Shown: positions 37,051 through 44,331 of the stretch, piece after piece
Layout of the letters: each line of letters starts with the position of its first letter
Position numbering within the stretch: position 1 is the stretch's first letter
NCBI GenBank assembly: GCA_027491235.1
Contig: JAIXWO010000010.1
Coordinates: 248,001-312,000, forward strand
DNA length: 64,000 bases
Direction of reading: 5' to 3'
Source of the DNA: Sphingomonadales bacterium
GTDB lineage: Bacteria; Pseudomonadota; Alphaproteobacteria; Sphingomonadales; Sphingomonadaceae
Notes under the pieces: generated by a model
Databases searched by the model: none
What the model was told of the DNA's origin: nothing
Seen by the model: only the letters and a program-made list of their open reading frames with translations
Position numbers and translations under genes: made by a program

Positions 37051-37698
37051 TTATCTTTTAACCAACCCCTTCTGCTCCATCCGCCAGACAGCCATGTCGA
37101 TCCGGTCCTGACCGAAGAACGGCTCATCCTCAAACACCAGAGTCGGCACGCCCCAATGGCCGGAGGCTTCCAGCGCCTGCTGGTTGGCGGCGATCTCAGC
37201 ATCGAGCGCCTCGGCATCGGCCAGCGCTTCGGCATCAAGCTCGGCGAGATCAAGGCCGGCCCGTTCCGCAGCGCCCTTCAGATGATCCCCTTCATGCCAA
37301 TTCTCGGCACCGCCCCAGATGAGCATGCCAGCCTCATGACAGAAGGCCAGGCTCTTGCCCCGCCGCGACGCCGCCTGCCCCAATCGTGTGAGGCGATAGA
37401 TGTAGGGCTGCTCGTCCGCGATCTTGCGGGTCATGACATTCTGGACGATCGGGTCCGGACGCGGCGGGCCGAAGGGGATGCCGTGAAACTGCGCCACGCG
37501 GAACATGTCACGCATGGTGTAGCCCAGCCAATTGGGGTGGTTGCGTTCAAAGAAAGTAGGCTCACGAATGGCGAGCGGATAGACCGGACGGAGATTGATC
37601 GTCAGGTCATAGTCTTCGGCCAACTTACGATACCGGCCAATGGCCAGATAGCTATAGGGCGACCGGAACGACCAAAAAACGTCTGCGCTTAATGCCAT
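37051..37698 (-). CDS. 2-hydroxychromene-2-carboxylate isomerase-like (DsbA/GST-kappa fold)
   Basis: A 215-residue thioredoxin-fold protein with the active-site start VFWSFRSPYSYLAIGR, an all-helical insertion and the tail SGHWGVPTLVFEDEPFFGQDRI. The family isomerises hydroxychromene carboxylates in naphthalene breakdown, but many members occur without that pathway, and no other aromatic-degradation gene is here. The hydrolase gene follows across a REP pair. Confidence 0.85.
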   Translation of the reverse strand: MALSADVFWSFRSPYSYLAIGRYRKLAEDYDLTINLRPVYPLAIREPTFFERNHPNWLGYTMRDMFRVAQFHGIPFGPPRPDPIVQNVMTRKIADEQPYIYRLTRLGQAASRRGKSLAFCHEAGMLIWGGAENWHEGDHLKGAAERAGLDLAELDAEALADAEALDAEIAANQQALEASGHWGVPTLVFEDEPFFGQDRIDMAVWRMEQKGLVKR

Positions 37699-37742
37699 GG
37701 CTTGAATGCCCCTCCCTCAGGTCCTGTTTTGACAACAGTGAC

Positions 37743-38285
37743 TTAGGGCAAGCGGCGTTGCAAGCATCCTGCGGCATCAAGCGCGTCGATGAGCTGGTCG
37801 GCGCCTGTCGCATAGGTGTCGAGCTTGGTTTGTGTGCCATCGGCAAAGCGGATGACGAGCCGCCCCAGCCAATCCCGGTGCACACTAGCAACATCGTCAA
37901 AGCCATGTTTGCGGCGCATGCGATCGGGTTGGCGGCAGGTGATGACGCTGCCGCGCCATTCGATCCCGGCCCGCCGGATTTGCAGGATCGCCCAGCCCAT
38001 TAGGACGGAGCCGCCCGCGAAGAAAAGGATCAGCCAGAAGAGAATGCGCATCTGCGCGGCGCCATCGGGCCGTGTGGACCCGACGAAGATCCAGATATAG
38101 CCCATGAATAGCGCGAGCGCGGCAGACAGGCAAAAGCCTGTCCAGTGCATGGCGCCGGGGCGGATGTGCCGCCAGCCATGCGTTCCAGCGGCAACCGACC
38201 GATCGGTCGCGACGAGCAGCCCGACCATAACCATGACCAGCAGCGCGGCGATAACGGACACAAAGGGGGCGGGCAGGTTGGCCAT
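37743..38285 (-). CDS. Membrane protein of unknown function
   Basis: A 180-residue protein with three predicted helices (FVSVIAALLVMVMVGLLVA, WTGFCLSAALALFMGYIWIFVG, ILFWLILFFAGGSVLMGWAI) and a soluble C-terminal domain with a beta-rich GRLVIRFADGTQTKLDTY segment, reminiscent of small membrane proteins with a PH-like tail. I do not recognise the family. It lies 36 bp upstream of the next minus-strand neighbour region and 44 bp before the isomerase gene. Confidence 0.75.
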   Translation of the reverse strand: MANLPAPFVSVIAALLVMVMVGLLVATDRSVAAGTHGWRHIRPGAMHWTGFCLSAALALFMGYIWIFVGSTRPDGAAQMRILFWLILFFAGGSVLMGWAILQIRRAGIEWRGSVITCRQPDRMRRKHGFDDVASVHRDWLGRLVIRFADGTQTKLDTYATGADQLIDALDAAGCLQRRLP

Positions 38286-38321
38286 GCGGGCAACCGTAGC
38301 ACCGCCCCGTTGCGATCCGGT

Positions 38322-39347
38322 TTACGCCTTCTTCAGGTGCCGACGGCCGAGCAGCTCGGCAATCTGGACGGCGTTGAGCGCGGCGCCCTTGCGCAGATTG
38401 TCGGACACGCACCAGAGCGCCAAACCATTGTCGACGGTCGAGTCTTCGCGCACGCGCGACACGAAAGTCGCATAGTCGCCCACGCATTCAACCGGGGTTA
38501 CATACCCGCCGTCTTCGCGCTTATCGATGAGCATGACGCCCGGCGCTTCACGCAGGATGGACTGCGCCTGCTTGGCCGAAATCTCATTCTCAAACTCAAT
38601 GTTCACGGCTTCGGAATGCCCAACGAACACGGGCACGCGCACGCACGTCGCGATGACCTTGATCTTCGGGTCGAGGATCTTCTTGGTTTCCACCACCATC
38701 TTCCACTCTTCCTTGGTGGAACCATCGTCGAGGAACTTGTCGATGTGCGGGATGACGTTGAACGCGATCTGCTTGGTGAACTTCACCGGCTCTGCCGGAT
38801 CGCCGACAAAGATGTTGCGTGACTGTTCAAACAGCTCGTCCATGCCCTGCTTGCCTGCGCCCGAGACCGACTGATAGGTCGCGACGACAACACGCGTGAT
38901 CTTGGCGGCATCATGCAGCGGCTTCAGCGCGACAACGAGCTGCGCTGTGGAGCAGTTCGGGTTGGCGATGATATTCTTCTTCTTATAGCCGTCAATCGCA
39001 TCGGGGTTCACCTCGGGCACGATCAGCGGCACGTCCGGATCCATGCGGTAGAGCGATGAGTTGTCGATGACGACGCAGCCGGCAGCCGCAGCCTTGGGCG
39101 CGTAAATGGCTGTCGCGTCAGAGCCGATGGCAAACAGCGCCATGTCCCAGCCCGACCAGTCGAAATGCTCGATATTCTGGACCTTCAGCGTCTTTCCGGT
39201 TTCACCGAACTCGATGATATCCCCCTGCGAGCGCGACGAGGCGACGGCGGCGATTTCATCAATCGGAAATTCGCGTTCTGCGAGGATGTTCAGCATTTCG
39301 CGGCCTACGTTCCCGGTGGCCCCTGCGACGACGACACGATAACCCAT
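38322..39347 (-). CDS. asd: Aspartate-semialdehyde dehydrogenase
   Basis: A 341-residue NADP-dependent enzyme of lysine, threonine and methionine synthesis. It has the NADP loop VAGATGNVGREML, the catalytic Cys in IANPNCSTAQL, QSVSGAGKQGMDEL, and the substrate-binding RVPVFVGHSEAV. A terminator separates it from the upstream rplS operon. Its product also feeds DapF, encoded at 47.8 kb. Confidence 0.97.
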   Translation of the reverse strand: MGYRVVVAGATGNVGREMLNILAEREFPIDEIAAVASSRSQGDIIEFGETGKTLKVQNIEHFDWSGWDMALFAIGSDATAIYAPKAAAAGCVVIDNSSLYRMDPDVPLIVPEVNPDAIDGYKKKNIIANPNCSTAQLVVALKPLHDAAKITRVVVATYQSVSGAGKQGMDELFEQSRNIFVGDPAEPVKFTKQIAFNVIPHIDKFLDDGSTKEEWKMVVETKKILDPKIKVIATCVRVPVFVGHSEAVNIEFENEISAKQAQSILREAPGVMLIDKREDGGYVTPVECVGDYATFVSRVREDSTVDNGLALWCVSDNLRKGAALNAVQIAELLGRRHLKKA

Positions 39348-39375
39348 TTTTCAATCCTTCTGGTCTTCTCAAGTC

Positions 39376-39418
39376 AAAAAGAAAGGGCCGGAACCCTGCT
39401 TTGGATCCCGGCCCTTTC
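39376..39418 (-). terminator. Terminator of the ffh-rplS operon
   Basis: On the minus strand GAAAGGGCCGG (39418-39408) pairs with CCGGCCCTTTC (39391-39381), followed by TTTTT. It ends the ribosomal operon just before asd. Confidence 0.88.
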
Positions 39419-39449
39419 GGCTGTTCGATTTTTACACGAACGTGCGGGA

Positions 39450-39851
39450 TCAGGCCTCCGGGGCCGTTTTCTTCGCAGCGTCTGTAATTCGCGTATCGCG
39501 ACGTTCGGCAATACGTGCCGATTTGCCGCGACGACCGCGCAGATAGTAAAGCTTGGCACGACGCACGGCGCCCTTGCGGACGACTTCGATGCTGTCGATG
39601 TTGGGCGAATAGAGCGGGAAAACACGTTCCACGCCTTCGCCGAACGAAATCTTACGCACGGTGAAGTTGGAACCCATACCCTTGTTCGAACGCGCGATGC
39701 ACACGCCTTCGTAGTTCTGGACGCGGGTCCGTTCACCTTCAACGACGCGAACGCCGACGCGAAGGGTGTCACCCGGACGGAATTCCGGGATTTTCTTTTC
39801 TGCGGTCAATTTTGCGATCTGTTCCGCTTCGATCGTTTGAATGAGGTTCAT
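39450..39851 (-). CDS. rplS: 50S ribosomal protein L19
   Basis: A 133-residue ribosomal protein: [35 protein letters not shown] and [20 protein letters not shown] are the L19 core. The ATG at 39851 matches the family N-terminus; the open frame upstream lies within trmD. It follows trmD by 4 nt. Confidence 0.97.
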   Translation of the reverse strand: MNLIQTIEAEQIAKLTAEKKIPEFRPGDTLRVGVRVVEGERTRVQNYEGVCIARSNKGMGSNFTVRKISFGEGVERVFPLYSPNIDSIEVVRKGAVRRAKLYYLRGRRGKSARIAERRDTRITDAAKKTAPEA

Positions 39852-39855
39852 TGCC

Positions 39856-40698
39856 TCACTTGTCCTTTTTAGTCTTCCGCCGCGCATCAGAGGCAGGCTG
39901 GTCCCGAGCGTCGATATGACGCTCCCAAAGGTCCGGCCTGCGTAACCGTGTGTCGTCCTCTGCCCGTTGTTTCCGCCAGGCAGCGATCTTCGCATGATCC
40001 CCCGATCGCAGCACTTCAGGGATCGTGCGCCCTTCCCACTCAGCAGGTCGGGTGTAATGAGGGTATTCGAGGAGACCGTTCTCAAACGACTCTTCATCAC
40101 CACTCAAGGCCGCGCCCATTACGCCGGGAAGCAGCCGAATGCAAGCATCGAGCAGCATCAAAGCGCCCATTTCCCCCCCGGAAAGCACGATATCACCCAT
40201 CGACACCTGCTCAATCTCCGGTCGGGCTTCGAACAGGCGCTCGTCAAACCCTTCGAATCGCCCGCAAAGAATCACAACGCCCGGTCCTGAGGCGAGTTCG
40301 CGGATGCGGGCTTGGGTGATGGGTTTGCCGCGTGGTGTCATGGCGAGAATGGGGACGGGGGTGGCAAGTATGTGCTCCGGCGAAGGCCGGAGCCCAGGGC
40401 CATCCGATCCACTAAAAGAAATGGGTGCCGCGCCCCCTAGGCTCCGGCCTTCGCCGGAGCACAAAGACTGAGCATGGTCCAAAGCCCGTGCGAGCACATC
40501 GGCCTTCAGCACCATGCCCGCACCGCCGCCCGCCGGCGTGTCATCCACCGTGCGGTGCTTATCCGTCGCAAAGTCGCGAATCTGGACCGTCTCGAGTGCC
40601 CACTTCCCCTCGTCCTTCGCCCTTCCGGCAATGGACGCGCCAAGCGGGCCGGGGAACATCTCCGGATAGAGGGTGAGGACAGTGGCTTTGAAGGTCAT
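39856..40698 (-). CDS. trmD: tRNA (guanine37-N1)-methyltransferase with a repeat-encoded insertion
   Basis: A 280-residue SPOUT enzyme making m1G37, essential for frame maintenance. Family motifs: YPEMFPG near the start, [45 protein letters not shown] and [15 protein letters not shown]. Most TrmD are 230-250 residues; here residues about 79-110 are encoded by a palindromic repeat (40371-40463) lying between ALDHAQ and [12 protein letters not shown]. The frame is intact. Its ATG overlaps the stop of a small membrane protein gene, so initiation is coupled to a vapBC-linked transcript. Confidence 0.95.
   Translation of the reverse strand: MTFKATVLTLYPEMFPGPLGASIAGRAKDEGKWALETVQIRDFATDKHRTVDDTPAGGGAGMVLKADVLARALDHAQSLCSGEGRSLGGAAPISFSGSDGPGLRPSPEHILATPVPILAMTPRGKPITQARIRELASGPGVVILCGRFEGFDERLFEARPEIEQVSMGDIVLSGGEMGALMLLDACIRLLPGVMGAALSGDEESFENGLLEYPHYTRPAEWEGRTIPEVLRSGDHAKIAAWRKQRAEDDTRLRRPDLWERHIDARDQPASDARRKTKKDK
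40371..40463. repeat. In-frame REP/BIME element inside trmD
   Basis: Perfect 24-bp inverted arms at 40371-40394 and 40440-40463 with core GCTCCGGCGAAGGCCGGAGC; each arm is itself a hairpin. The 45-bp centre carries no known motif. The element adds about 31 codons to trmD without breaking the frame. Confidence 0.9.
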
Positions 40699-41012
40699 TT
40701 AGGTTTTCTCGCCGAGGCAGCCGCGACAAGATCAACAGCAATCATGATCACGAAGTCGGGAAATCCGTATAATAGAAACAGCAGCGGTGACATAAAACCT
40801 TCTTGCGATCCGCTCGCCCGATACGCCGATCGCTCCACGAAGTGCCAAATATAGAGGGCCAATGTGGAAAGGATTACCGGCACAAACCCTGCGATTATGA
40901 TGCTTTTGAACCGGGCCAGTCTGCCATTTAGCCAACGCGCAATAAACCAGGAAAGCAACGCCGTCGCGGAGATCAGCAAAATGATTGCCGGAAAGACGAG
41001 GCTCTCACTCAT
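40695..41012 (-). CDS. Small membrane protein of unknown function, coupled to trmD
   Basis: A 105-residue protein with three hydrophobic segments ([59 protein letters not shown]) and a basic tail. I do not recognise the family. The ATG at 41012 shares its A with the vapC stop TGA, and its own stop overlaps the trmD ATG by 4 nt. Both junctions argue that it is really translated. A role with the toxin or with trmD is unknown. Confidence 0.7.
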   Translation of the reverse strand: MSESLVFPAIILLISATALLSWFIARWLNGRLARFKSIIIAGFVPVILSTLALYIWHFVERSAYRASGSQEGFMSPLLFLLYGFPDFVIMIAVDLVAAASARKPK

Positions 41013-41389
41013 CAAACCGTCCAATTCTCAACCTTCAACCCCGGCACATCGGCGAAGTCGGATTCATTGTTGGTCACCACCGTGACACCCAAGCTTAGCG
41101 CGTGCGCGGCAAGGAGCCGGTCGAACCGGGCACGCTTGAACGGCAAACGCGCATATTCGCGCGCGGCTGCTTCGTCGAAGGATGCAAGAGGGACCGCCGA
41201 GACGAAGGCCTCTAGCAGTTTCGGCGAAGGAGGCTTGCCGACATAGGTCCCATAAGCCACCTCCGCAAAGCTGATAACCGAAATGGCGACCTCGCCGGGC
41301 GTGCAAGCCTCCAATCGTTGACGCAACGTTGGATAGCCACCGTCCATTGCATAGACGGCGCAATTCGCGTCAATCAGATAACGGATCAC
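41012..41389 (-). CDS. vapC: PIN-domain toxin VapC
   Basis: A 125-residue PIN ribonuclease. The acidic residues are visible in YLIDANCAVYAMD, ISFAEVAYGTY, FDRLLAAHAL and VVTNNESDFADVPGL. VapC toxins usually cut initiator tRNA or rRNA. The start is a GTG overlapping the vapB stop by 4 nt. Its 3' end overlaps a small membrane protein gene. The pair lies inside the rimM-trmD interval of a ribosomal operon. Confidence 0.93.
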   Translation of the reverse strand: MIRYLIDANCAVYAMDGGYPTLRQRLEACTPGEVAISVISFAEVAYGTYVGKPPSPKLLEAFVSAVPLASFDEAAAREYARLPFKRARFDRLLAAHALSLGVTVVTNNESDFADVPGLKVENWTV

Positions 41390-41667
41390 TTCTTTCTCGC
41401 CAACGTCTTTGCAGCCTCTCTCGCTGCAATGGTACTCGGCCGCTCCTCGAAATCCTCACGCGGGGCAAGTTTCAGACCGGGCGCTTTGCCCCAAAAAGCG
41501 CTCACGTCTATCTTCTTCTTCGGCGCTTGGTCCGGTTCGACGTGAAAGCCCACCTGCTCCTCCCGAAGGACCATCGTCGCCCCTTCCTTCAAGCCCAGAT
41601 CCTTGGGTAAGCGAAGCGCGAGCGAATTGCCTGACTTGAAGACTTTGGCGCGATATTCCTTACCCAT
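41386..41667 (-). CDS. vapB: VapB antitoxin (AbrB/SpoVT fold)
   Basis: A 93-residue protein. Residues 1-45 form a swapped-hairpin AbrB DNA-binding domain (KVFKSGNSLALRLPKDLGLK) and the C-terminal half (FWGKAPGLKLAPREDFEERP) should wrap around VapC. AGGAG lies upstream of the ATG and touches a perfect inverted repeat (41678-41700), the likely autoregulatory operator. Confidence 0.92.
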   Translation of the reverse strand: MGKEYRAKVFKSGNSLALRLPKDLGLKEGATMVLREEQVGFHVEPDQAPKKKIDVSAFWGKAPGLKLAPREDFEERPSTIAAREAAKTLARKK

Positions 41668-41677
41668 GATCGGCTCC

Positions 41678-41700
41678 TGTATATACGCGGTGTATATACA
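41678..41700. promoter_or_regulatory. vapBC operator (perfect inverted repeat)
   Basis: TGTATATAC at 41678-41686 and GTATATACA at 41692-41700 are perfect inverted 9-mers separated by 5 bp, 10 bp before the vapB ATG and adjoining its ribosome site. This is the form expected for a VapBC autorepression site. It implies a local promoter inside the ribosomal operon. Confidence 0.82.
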
Positions 41701-41715
41701 TTTGCATGGCCGCCT

Positions 41716-43224
41716 TCAAGGCTTGGCCACAAAGCTGAACCGCAGCGACTGGAGCGTGATCGGATGGGTCGGCGCAAGCAGCACCTGCCCCTGCACCTCA
41801 CCCTTATCGCACGTCCATTTGAAGGTGCCGGACATGGCGCCCGTTGCTGTGATCGGCGCGGATGTCACGCAGGTACCTGACTTCGCTTTCAGCTCGGCCA
41901 GCACCTTCGCCCAATTCTCCGCCGTGCGGTCGAGCGGGAAGTTCATCGCGACGCGGCCATCAAATGGCGAGATGTTGCCGGATGCATAGGCTTGTCCCGC
42001 CCGCGCGTAGAAGTCGGCCAGCTCAGGCGACACGGGCACCTCCGCCCGCTTCAACAGGCCCGCTTTGTGCAACATCACCGCACTGTCCCAAGCCGGCGCA
42101 CTCGGCCCGGCATAGGTGCGATTGCTGAGCGCAAAAATGCCCACACCATAGTCCGGCATCAGCATGACGTGCGATCCATAGCCGGGATAGCCGCCGCCAT
42201 GCGCCAGCGTGAGACCAAGATCACAATCCTGCGCGACGCGCCAGCCCATGGCATAGGCCGCCGCCTGTCGGCACGCCGTGGGGCCGCTCGTGCCGGAGCG
42301 CTGCGCGACGGTCACAAAGTTCAACCCTTGTGCCATTTCCCGCACCGTGGCGCGCTTGACGGGTCCAGTCTCCGGTCCGTCGCGCGGCGGCCAGGCGGAC
42401 AGCAGGAAGGCGACCCATTTGGCATAGTCATTCGCGCTAACCTGCAGCCCGCCCATCGCATTGAAGGCGCCATCGCGCATCGTCGGCTCTTCAGCCCATG
42501 CCTCATTTTCCCAGCGATAACCGATGGCACGGCGATCCTTGGGGGCATCCGTCACCTCAAAGCCGCTCGACGTCATCCCCAGCGGCTTGAGCAGCGTGCG
42601 CTCAACATAGGTCCGGTAAGGCACGCCCGACGCCTTGGCGATGATCCGCCCGAGAATGGCATAGCCGAAGTTGGAATATTCATGCGCCATTTGCGGCACG
42701 CGGCTGAACGGCAGGCCGGCTTTCAGCATCTTGGTGAAATCGTCCTGCGACAAAACCTGCTGGCGGTCGCCCCAAGGATCGTCCGTCACAAACCCGCCAA
42801 CATGGGCGAGCAAGTCACGGATGCGGATGCGCGGGCTATCGCTGGTCGGGTAGGTCCAGCCCTTCATTTCCGGCACATAGTCCTCAGCCAGATCATCAAG
42901 GCGCAGCTTGCCCTTATCGCGCAGCGACAGGATTGAGAGCGCGGTGAACGCCTTCGTCATAGAAGCGATGCGGAACAGCGTGTCGGGCGTCACGGGGCGC
43001 TTCGCGTCCAGATTCTGCACGCCGACACCTTTCACATAAGAAAGCTGGCCATCCTTGACGATGCCATAGACCATGCCGGGTACATGGGCCTCAGCCTGAA
43101 ACTTCCCGAAGACCACGTCGATCTCTGGCGTGAGCGGCTCTAGTGTTTGGGCGTATGCAGTGCCGGACGATGCCAGCGCTGCGGCGAGGATGAGAGAGAG
43201 TCTGCAGGTCACATCGCAAGACAT
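41716..43224 (-). CDS. Exported serine hydrolase, beta-lactamase/PBP-like
   Basis: A 502-residue protein of the class C beta-lactamase-related (S12) family. Signal peptide LSLILAAALASSGTAYA; SxxK in IASMTKAFTAL; Y-S-N in HEYSNFGYAILG; H-G-G in LTLAHGGGYPGYGS replacing KTG. The 120-residue C-terminal domain has paired Cys (SGTCVTS and FKWTCDK). Such proteins act on peptides or esters; beta-lactamase activity should not be assumed. It sits between rimM and vapB on the operon strand. Confidence 0.88.
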   Translation of the reverse strand: MSCDVTCRLSLILAAALASSGTAYAQTLEPLTPEIDVVFGKFQAEAHVPGMVYGIVKDGQLSYVKGVGVQNLDAKRPVTPDTLFRIASMTKAFTALSILSLRDKGKLRLDDLAEDYVPEMKGWTYPTSDSPRIRIRDLLAHVGGFVTDDPWGDRQQVLSQDDFTKMLKAGLPFSRVPQMAHEYSNFGYAILGRIIAKASGVPYRTYVERTLLKPLGMTSSGFEVTDAPKDRRAIGYRWENEAWAEEPTMRDGAFNAMGGLQVSANDYAKWVAFLLSAWPPRDGPETGPVKRATVREMAQGLNFVTVAQRSGTSGPTACRQAAAYAMGWRVAQDCDLGLTLAHGGGYPGYGSHVMLMPDYGVGIFALSNRTYAGPSAPAWDSAVMLHKAGLLKRAEVPVSPELADFYARAGQAYASGNISPFDGRVAMNFPLDRTAENWAKVLAELKAKSGTCVTSAPITATGAMSGTFKWTCDKGEVQGQVLLAPTHPITLQSLRFSFVAKP

Positions 43225-43255
43225 ACCGCAAAGGTGGGGGATGTCGAACCCGCGT

Positions 43256-43738
43256 CTATTCCGCGAAGGCAGTCTCGATGACTATCCGTTCTTCCGACCA
43301 TTCGGGGACGACCGACGCGATCATGGGGACCATGAAGGTCTTCTTGTCGGGCCGTTCAATTTCGAGCACGTCGGACGCGCCGAAATTCTCAACCGCGATA
43401 CAGGTGCCAACGGCCGTGCCCTCGGTCGTCACACAAGGAAGCCCGATCAGGTCTGCATGATAATATTCGCCGTCCGCAAGCGGCGGGAGCGCATCGCGCG
43501 GAACAGCAAGTTCGGTGCCGCGCATCGCCTCGACCGTGTTGCGATCTGTGATTTCGGCAAAGCGCGCAATGGCGCCGTTGGTTCCGGGGCGCACCGACGT
43601 CATCGTCAGTGCGCCACCGTTGAACGTCTTGTGCGCCTTCAGGCTGCCCACCCCGTCGGTGAACAGCTTGAGGCGGACTTCGCCCGCCACGCCATGCGCG
43701 CCAATGATGACGGCAAGTGTGACGGGACGATCAGCCAA
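43256..43738 (-). CDS. rimM: 16S rRNA processing protein RimM
   Basis: A 160-residue 30S assembly factor. It has the RimM N-domain (TLAVIIGAHGVAGEVRLKLF) and the PRC-barrel (EYYHADLIGLPCVTTEG, then DVLEIERPDKKTFMVPM). The start is a TTG three nt after the rpsP stop; no ATG is near. In the canonical order trmD follows, but here a serine hydrolase and vapBC come first. Confidence 0.95.
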   Translation of the reverse strand: MADRPVTLAVIIGAHGVAGEVRLKLFTDGVGSLKAHKTFNGGALTMTSVRPGTNGAIARFAEITDRNTVEAMRGTELAVPRDALPPLADGEYYHADLIGLPCVTTEGTAVGTCIAVENFGASDVLEIERPDKKTFMVPMIASVVPEWSEERIVIETAFAE

Positions 43739-43741
43739 GGA

Positions 43742-44284
43742 TTAACCCTCAGCCTTGTCTTCAGCCGGTGCTTCTGCAGCGGGCTCTTCAGCAGCAGGCG
43801 CTTCTTCGGCAGCCGCTTCAACAGCGGGTGCTTCTTCAGCGGCGGGTGCTTCCTCGGCAGCGGCTTCTTCAGCAGGTGCTTCTTCAGCCGGTGCAGCGGC
43901 AGCGGCGGCCGCGGCTTCCGCTTCAGCCTTGGCGGCTTCTTCTGCGTCGATGATCTTCTGGGCACGCTCTTCAGCGCGTTCCTTGGCCTTTTCGCCCGGT
44001 TCTGCCTTCTTGGGGTTCAGGCGCGCTGCGCGTTCCTTGATACCGGCAGCATCGAGGAAACGGGCAACACGATCGGTCGGCTGCGCGCCAACCGAAATCC
44101 AGTGCTTCAGACGATCGGCATTCAGCACGATGCGGTTGGCATCGTCCTTGGCGAGCATCGGGTTGTAGGTGCCAACCTTTTCAATGAAGGCGCCGTCACG
44201 CGGGGCGCGGGCATCGGCCACAACGATACGATAATAAGGACGCTTCTTGGAACCGCCACGCGACAAACGAATTGAAACTGCCAT
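43742..44284 (-). CDS. rpsP: 30S ribosomal protein S16 with a long Ala/Glu/Pro tail
   Basis: Residues 1-80 are a standard S16 ([33 protein letters not shown]). A further 100 residues follow: a charged helix, then repeats of APAEEA and related units built from GCTTCTTCAGC-like DNA. Extended S16 tails occur in Alphaproteobacteria, but this one doubles the protein. The tail should be acidic and extended. ffh precedes and rimM follows by 3 nt. Confidence 0.96.
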   Translation of the reverse strand: MAVSIRLSRGGSKKRPYYRIVVADARAPRDGAFIEKVGTYNPMLAKDDANRIVLNADRLKHWISVGAQPTDRVARFLDAAGIKERAARLNPKKAEPGEKAKERAEERAQKIIDAEEAAKAEAEAAAAAAAAPAEEAPAEEAAAEEAPAAEEAPAVEAAAEEAPAAEEPAAEAPAEDKAEG

Positions 44285-44331
44285 GATATTTTCCTTCCAA
44301 TCTAAACTTTAAAACTGTGGCCCTAGGGCCG

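Noticed and set aside
37051-37698. Evidence of an aromatic degradation cluster
   Set aside because: The isomerase-like gene stands without dioxygenases or other pathway genes; the family is widespread outside such clusters.
41716-43224. A true antibiotic beta-lactamase
   Set aside because: The family has SxxK and YxN but HGG instead of KTG, and a large extra domain; most such proteins are esterases or peptidases.
43760-43960. Short repeats that could suggest a CRISPR array
   Set aside because: Units are short, contiguous and coding, with no spacers and no cas genes.
43755-44168. Ala/Ser-rich plus-strand frame that looks like a low-complexity secreted protein
   Set aside because: It is the complement of the repetitive S16 tail; rpsP itself is certain.
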